A DNA stretch of 35,450 nt, from NCBI GenBank assembly GCA_021647465.1, contig JAKIUQ010000019.1:1-35450 (forward strand). The letters run 5' to 3'. This DNA is from Emcibacter sp. (lineage in GTDB: Bacteria; Pseudomonadota; Alphaproteobacteria; Sphingomonadales; Emcibacteraceae). Position numbers and translations under genes: made by a program. A model generated the notes under the pieces. The model saw nothing but the letters and a program-made list of their open reading frames with translations, had not been told where the DNA came from and made no database searches. Below are positions 31,114 to 35,450 of this stretch, piece by piece (position 1 is the stretch's first letter; each line of letters starts with the position of its first letter).

Positions 31114-33596
31114 TAGACTGCCACCCTTTGCGTTACGCCAAGAACCGTCATTGGTCCGGGGTCTATTTGTTCAAATATCACTTCAACTTCTTCTTTCCAG
31201 CCAAGCCCGCCAGCGGTTTCCTTAATACCCGTAAACGCCTGATCAAACTGGGGTACATCTAATAGATTGTCGCCGAACTCCCTAAATATAATATTCTGTG
31301 CAGGCCCGCCATTAACCGCTACCGTCAGGCTGGACGTTTCTTTTAAGGCGGTGATAACCTTCACAATTCGTTTTTTCCGCCCAATACTCGTACCATCCGG
31401 CAGTTTATTTCTAACCGGCATCAGCTTGACGCGGGGGCGGTAATTCAGCCCGACCTCAACCGTTTCCTGAGCCGCAACTGGTAAGGTAATTTGTCCGGCT
31501 AAAACCGTGACTTGGCCCTCATAAGAACGATCAATAATTATATCAACAACAAGCCCTTCAAGATGTTCAAGTCCAGCTATAATGGTTGTGTCAGGTGCCG
31601 CCGCGACAACAATAGAACTATCAAGAAAGCGACCTTCAGAAAAATGTTCCAAATATCGAACGGGGGCCCCATTCACCACACGCTCCACAGCAACATATAA
31701 GTCACCGATATCCTCAGCGGCAGCAGATAAAAATTTGCCCTTGGTGCGCGCACGGACAAAGGCGGTAATATTTTGAGAGCGCATGGAAGATAACAAAGTC
31801 AATTCATCTGTTCCATTAACAAACGCGACCAGATCCGTGTCGGTGGTTTCCCGCCCGGACTGGGACGCGGTGCCAGTGATATTCTTGATCATATGACTTG
31901 CAAGCAATGACACGGGCGGGGCCTTATAATTTTGTTGGCCATCATCAAATAAATATTCGCGCACCGTACCCCCGTCTTTCTGTAAAAACAGGGTTGCCCC
32001 CTCAAGATCAAGCGCGCGAACACCCTCAGGAATGCCATGAGCCGTGGCTTTTTTTGCTGAAGTCGTCAGCGGGGTTATCGGCTGAATAGGAGAATAAAAT
32101 TCTATTGAGCTGGTAAATATCTGCAAATGCTGTGCGGGGAAAAGTTGATATATAACGGAAGCTTTATTTGTATCAGCCGTGAAAACAGCAGCATTATCAT
32201 CCCTTGTGGTCTTATCATTAAAATCAAAGAATTTACCCGCCTTTGAATACATTAAATGGCTTGGCAATGACCCAAAGCCCGCCATCCACAAACGCTGATC
32301 ATGAAAAGTTCCGCAGCGCGGCCAGCCCCGCGCCGTTGAGATAATATCTTCACCCGGCTCTTTACCTTCTGTAACCGTGGAAACCAAAACAACGCCCGCC
32401 ACAGTCGTCAAAATAGCCGCAAGTATTTCCGGCCAATTTGTTTTTCCATCATCACCCGCAAATGTCACGGTGACTTCCGCGCCTGATCCAACACAAGATA
32501 TTCCGGTGGCGGATGTATTCGGCAAAGCCCGCAATGCGGCCTGAATACTTGATGCAGTTGTAGTAATCGACGCGGCAAAAGTGATGCTACTGGTGCGCTC
32601 AGTATCTAAAAATATATTGAATGTTTCGCCCGCAACATAATCGAAAAAGCGGATTATTTGAACCTCATTAGTCCCGCCAATCGTATCACCATAATCAAAT
32701 TGAGGGATATTCTTAAAAGTCTGATCCCTGAAATCCCATTCATCATCTGAGCCCTGGCGAAACAGGCGGAAAGGCGCATGAAGTTTATGGAACAATAAAA
32801 GCGTATCCAGACTTTGCGTCCAGCTAACTGTTGAAATTACAGCATCACCATGAGGCACCCGCGCTGAACCAACATAAATCCCCGCTTTAAATACATCAAT
32901 ATTTTGATCGGTTACAGCCATAATATATTGTGCCTCATCACTCTGGACGAAAGACAATAGTTCAATCGTGGCAAGGGCGGCATTTTCAACAAAGAATGAA
33001 ACCTCACCAACATCAACCGTGGTGGCAATAGCCGTGGATCCAATACGAACAAAACGCCAATACCGCGCCGTAACAGCGCTGCCAGCGCCAATGGATCGCC
33101 GACGATTCCGAGCCGTATCCGCCATATTAAATGTGCCGCCAAAATCAACCCATACCGCGCCATCAACAGACGACTGCATACGAAACTCATCATCAAGCGC
33201 ACCTGAAGACAATTTAAAGCCTTCAACATCCACAAAATCAACAACAGTGCCCGCCAGTAAATCAATATGAAAAACCACATAAGGATCAATAACACCAACA
33301 TTGGTTGTCGTCGTGGATAAGGTATCAACATCACCATCAATAAGGTTGGCCGCCGTGCCGCCATTTGGCGTTGTGATCGTAGCGCCGGATAGGGAAATGC
33401 TATCTAATTGGTTACGAAGACGGGCATCAAAGCTAAGGGCAGGACGACGACGAAAACCACCGGGGGTTAACAGATACACATTCGTCATTTCAGCAGCGCC
33501 CTTATAATATACTTCAATATCTTCACGAAAAGTAAGCTCTTCATTAAGCTCACCATTTGTAAATGCCGCTTGAATTGTGTGATCTAATCTTGTCAC
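31113..33596 (-). CDS. Tail tubular protein B (nozzle), T7 gp12-like, with inserted domains
   Basis: The 827-aa protein has the gp12 hallmarks: GGFRRRPAL near the start (residues 46-54), FVQSDEAQYIMAVTDQNIDV, and TARGWPRCGTFHDQRLWMAG in the middle. Between the first two lies an insert (about 63-204) that looks like a discoidin/F5-8C domain: NLIDGDVDT, QSSVDGAVWVDFGG, ARYWRFVRIG, VDVGEVSFF. A second beta insert (about 315-400, TVTFAGDDGKTNW) is common in related nozzles. It starts with GTG, overlapping the upstream stop as GTGA. It forms the distal tail tube through which DNA leaves. Confidence 0.85.
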   Translation of the reverse strand: MTRLDHTIQAAFTNGELNEELTFREDIEVYYKGAAEMTNVYLLTPGGFRRRPALSFDARLRNQLDSISLSGATITTPNGGTAANLIDGDVDTLSTTTTNVGVIDPYVVFHIDLLAGTVVDFVDVEGFKLSSGALDDEFRMQSSVDGAVWVDFGGTFNMADTARNRRRSIGAGSAVTARYWRFVRIGSTAIATTVDVGEVSFFVENAALATIELLSFVQSDEAQYIMAVTDQNIDVFKAGIYVGSARVPHGDAVISTVSWTQSLDTLLLFHKLHAPFRLFRQGSDDEWDFRDQTFKNIPQFDYGDTIGGTNEVQIIRFFDYVAGETFNIFLDTERTSSITFAASITTTASSIQAALRALPNTSATGISCVGSGAEVTVTFAGDDGKTNWPEILAAILTTVAGVVLVSTVTEGKEPGEDIISTARGWPRCGTFHDQRLWMAGFGSLPSHLMYSKAGKFFDFNDKTTRDDNAAVFTADTNKASVIYQLFPAQHLQIFTSSIEFYSPIQPITPLTTSAKKATAHGIPEGVRALDLEGATLFLQKDGGTVREYLFDDGQQNYKAPPVSLLASHMIKNITGTASQSGRETTDTDLVAFVNGTDELTLLSSMRSQNITAFVRARTKGKFLSAAAEDIGDLYVAVERVVNGAPVRYLEHFSEGRFLDSSIVVAAAPDTTIIAGLEHLEGLVVDIIIDRSYEGQVTVLAGQITLPVAAQETVEVGLNYRPRVKLMPVRNKLPDGTSIGRKKRIVKVITALKETSSLTVAVNGGPAQNIIFREFGDNLLDVPQFDQAFTGIKETAGGLGWKEEVEVIFEQIDPGPMTVLGVTQRVAV

Positions 33597-34231
33597 CGTC
33601 TGAAAAATCCATTTGTGTTTGAACGACTGCTCCGCGCCGCAATGAAGGGTCCTTGATCTTCGATAATACTGCGTTGCCCTTGACGCTGACTGTCAATATT
33701 TTTTGCCCGCGCATACCATCCGCCATCACGGCGGGCAACATCACCCCAAGCTTTACGGATCAATTGATCTTCTTTTTTTGTTTTTTCTGTCACGGCCATG
33801 GCAATATTGGCCGCATAGGCATGAATGGCAAATTGTGTAAACACAGGATCCCATTTGGCCTCAACTACATCACGGGAATATAAGGCCCATAAGTTTTCAG
33901 AATTGCTATAAACATCTTCCTCAACAACTTCATAGGTTTTTTCAAGAAAGCCATCTTCATCAGAAAATAAAGCACGGGGGGCTGATAGCCGATCAGAGGG
34001 AAGAGTATGTGCATAATCCCACCCAATTGGGTCAAGATCCGCACGAAGAGCAAGCTGCCGTTGGAACATGGTGAAATGCCATGGATGAACAGTCAACAAA
34101 CCTCTTCTGAAATCAGGATAGCTTTCCGCACAAATACGAGCAATATCGCCCTCATCATCAAATGATTGAATAGGTACTTCACCCAGAAGGATGAGTGCCT
34201 GTTTGCAAATATCTATATCTGAACTAGCCAT
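33593..34231 (-). CDS. Tail tubular protein A (adaptor), T7 gp11-like
   Basis: The 212-aa protein has the typical gp11-like pattern. It opens IDICKQALILLGEVPIQSFD, then has YPDFRRGLLTVHPWHFTMFQ, and ends helical. It is the adaptor between portal and nozzle. The ATG lacks a visible Shine-Dalgarno and lies 9 bases after a strong hairpin, so translation may depend on structure or coupling. The gene overlaps the nozzle gene by four bases. Confidence 0.9.
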   Translation of the reverse strand: MASSDIDICKQALILLGEVPIQSFDDEGDIARICAESYPDFRRGLLTVHPWHFTMFQRQLALRADLDPIGWDYAHTLPSDRLSAPRALFSDEDGFLEKTYEVVEEDVYSNSENLWALYSRDVVEAKWDPVFTQFAIHAYAANIAMAVTEKTKKEDQLIRKAWGDVARRDGGWYARAKNIDSQRQGQRSIIEDQGPFIAARSSRSNTNGFFRR

Positions 34232-34240
34232 GATGTGAGT

Positions 34241-34272
34241 GCGGGCACCATAGACTTGATAATGGCACCCGC
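34241..34272 (-). other. Hairpin between decoration and adaptor genes
   Basis: An 11-bp stem with two G-T pairs (34262-34272 with 34241-34251) and a 10-base loop ends 9 bases before the adaptor ATG. No T-run follows on the minus strand. It may reduce read-through, process the mRNA or control adaptor translation, lowering expression relative to the capsid and decoration genes. Confidence 0.6.
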
Positions 34273-34288
34273 GCCTTTCATTGTTGGA

Positions 34289-34543
34289 TTAAGCGACAGC
34301 GGCGAAATCAATTTGCTGTGACAGCGTAACAACGCCTGCCGCCACCGTAACCCAATACAACTTATTGTCATCAGCCATAGCAACATACAATAAATCGCCA
34401 GTCTTTAACGCATCGGCTGCATTATTGAAATAACCAGCACCCTGAACAGCAGCCTTGTTGTCAGTGGTTTTATATGATCCAATTTTTGGCGAAGCATTAA
34501 AACCCCCGCCAGAATGATCAAATTGTTTAATATCAAAAGCCAT
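34289..34543 (-). CDS. Small protein after capsid, head decoration candidate
   Basis: The 84-aa protein contains GAGYFNNAADALKTGDLLYV (residues 36-55) and ends in a beta-like WVTVAAGVVTLSQQIDF. Proteins of this pattern are common just after the capsid gene in podoviruses and may decorate the head. Ribosome site CAGGAG precedes the ATG. Confidence 0.6.
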   Translation of the reverse strand: MAFDIKQFDHSGGGFNASPKIGSYKTTDNKAAVQGAGYFNNAADALKTGDLLYVAMADDNKLYWVTVAAGVVTLSQQIDFAAVA

Positions 34544-34612
34544 TTTGACTTCTCCTGTTTTAAATTAAAGTGAAGATGGTCCGGCGCTAAATAACCGGGC
34601 CACCTGTTAATT

Positions 34613-35450
34613 TTAAGCCTCGTGCGTCAGAACCTCCACGATACCATCGGCATCGATGGCCACGGCACCAGCAATAAAGTCCTGAACCGTTAACCACGAG
34701 CCAACAAGATTTTCATATGTGGTGTTCACAGCATCCTTCATGATGACGCCAAGCCCTGTTGAGCCCATTGCCCCCCCATGATATGCATATTGTGTGCGTG
34801 TGTTGGCGGCCAATCCAAAGCCACCCTCATCAAGATCGCCGAACCATATAAATTTAAAGCCCATGAAAGTATCAATATCGCCGTTCACAAGCGCCTTCAC
34901 TGAATTATAATCTATACTTGTCGCCTCAGTTTGTGCAAGCAAGCCAGCAAGACTATTTTCATGACCAGCAAAAAACTGGTCTGACTTTGGAATGTTTTTT
35001 ACCCCAAGCAAGCGGCGCGCCTCAATAAGCTTGGGAATATTAAGGCTTGTGTCCGCCCCGCCAACAGATTTTGCAACAGAGTTTGTTGTTCCAGACGCAT
35101 CCCAGCTATCAATAATAGTCTGATCTTCCCGCCGGTTGACAGCATTCGAAACAACCATAGCCAGCTCTTTTTGTTCGCTGATATGTACCTGTGCATCATC
35201 AAAAATATCCGTAAATTCCGCCGCTTCCCACTCCACGCCAATCGCCTGGACTTTTGTATGAACAACATTCATAAGTTTGCGGAAAGATTGCTGGCTCCGG
35301 CGCTGCGCCATTCCAGAACCCATTTTTGGAAACTGAAAAGTTTTAACGCCGCGATTGCGGCGAACGCGAACGGTTGGGGCCAAATGGCCACCAGTGTTTT
35401 GATAGGCGTGTTTGACTTGCTCATCAAACATGATAGCAGTGTGTTCGGGT
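34613..35450 (-). CDS. Major capsid protein (C-terminal part; start at 141)
   Basis: With the first 47 codons at 1-141 the product is 283 aa. It opens DEQVKHAYQNTGGHLAPTVR, then has FPKMGSGMAQRRSQQSF. Later segments include NRREDQTIIDSWDASG and IDTFMGFKFIWFGDLDEGG, matching the podoviral HK97-fold capsid family encoded after scaffold. It forms the icosahedral head. An imperfect 8-bp stem lies downstream (about 34577-34603), but without a good T-run. Only the frame across the circle gives the full protein. Confidence 0.88.
   Translation of the reverse strand, partial: PEHTAIMFDEQVKHAYQNTGGHLAPTVRVRRNRGVKTFQFPKMGSGMAQRRSQQSFRKLMNVVHTKVQAIGVEWEAAEFTDIFDDAQVHISEQKELAMVVSNAVNRREDQTIIDSWDASGTTNSVAKSVGGADTSLNIPKLIEARRLLGVKNIPKSDQFFAGHENSLAGLLAQTEATSIDYNSVKALVNGDIDTFMGFKFIWFGDLDEGGFGLAANTRTQYAYHGGAMGSTGLGVIMKDAVNTTYENLVGSWLTVQDFIAGAVAIDADGIVEVLTHEA
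35324..35450. repeat. Terminal overlap of a circular assembly (right copy)
   Basis: This segment is identical to bases 1-127 and marks the closure of the circle. It is counted twice in this window. Confidence 0.95.

Noticed and set aside
1..35450. tRNA genes, CRISPR arrays, insertion sequences, phage RNA polymerase or DNA polymerase genes
   Set aside because: I scanned both strands and translations and saw no clover-leaf candidates, spaced direct repeats, transposase or polymerase motifs.

Overview
The window is a complete phage genome, assembled as a circle and cut inside the major capsid gene. Bases 1-127 are repeated exactly at 35324-35450. When the two copies are overlaid, the capsid reading frame runs unbroken across the join, so the unit is about 35,323 bp. 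The gene set is that of a temperate podovirus: a T7-like virion (portal, scaffold, capsid, two tail tubular proteins, three or four internal virion proteins, a T7-type fibre/spike) combined with a tyrosine recombinase, a Cro/YdaS-like repressor and a non-T7 replication module. No phage RNA polymerase was found. The host is probably a Gram-negative proteobacterium (a putative lipoprotein lies in the lysis region). An alphaproteobacterial host is only a guess from the style of the genes.

Layout. (1) One leftward late block runs from 7805 down to 1 and continues from 35323 down to 17469. In order of transcription it holds small terminase, a small ORF, a methyltransferase-like protein, large terminase, three small proteins, portal, a Bbp19-like protein, a coiled-coil protein and scaffold. 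A terminator, a promoter and a structured leader come next. Then follow major capsid, a decoration candidate, tail tubular A and B, internal virion proteins, tail spike, lytic transglycosylase, TM proteins, tail accessory genes, a holin candidate, a lipoprotein and one orphan gene. (2) A 660-bp non-coding region at 7806-8471 carries 13 GTTAC/GTAAC boxes and divergent promoters. (3) A short rightward early cluster (8472-9382) encodes tiny proteins and ends at a strong terminator. (4) A leftward replication block (14654 to 9398) encodes the repressor, a conserved small protein, an HNH nuclease, a Toprim primase, several tiny genes, a TSCPD-like protein, a P-loop helicase and a small P-loop protein. 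(5) A rightward lysogeny block (14816-17371) is divergent from the repressor and encodes two Cys-rich proteins, the integrase and two small coupled genes.

Genes are packed with ATGA, GTGA, TAATG or TGATG overlaps, so translational coupling is the rule. TTG and GTG starts with good Shine-Dalgarno sites are common.

The points most worth pursuing are the GTTAC-box cluster on both divergent promoters, the terminator/promoter/structured-leader unit in front of the capsid gene, a discoidin-like domain inserted in the tail nozzle, a ParB/DdrB-like domain inside a protein expected to be ejected into the host, an in-frame stop separating two coding-looking stretches near 12220, and an integrase lacking the usual first catalytic arginine.
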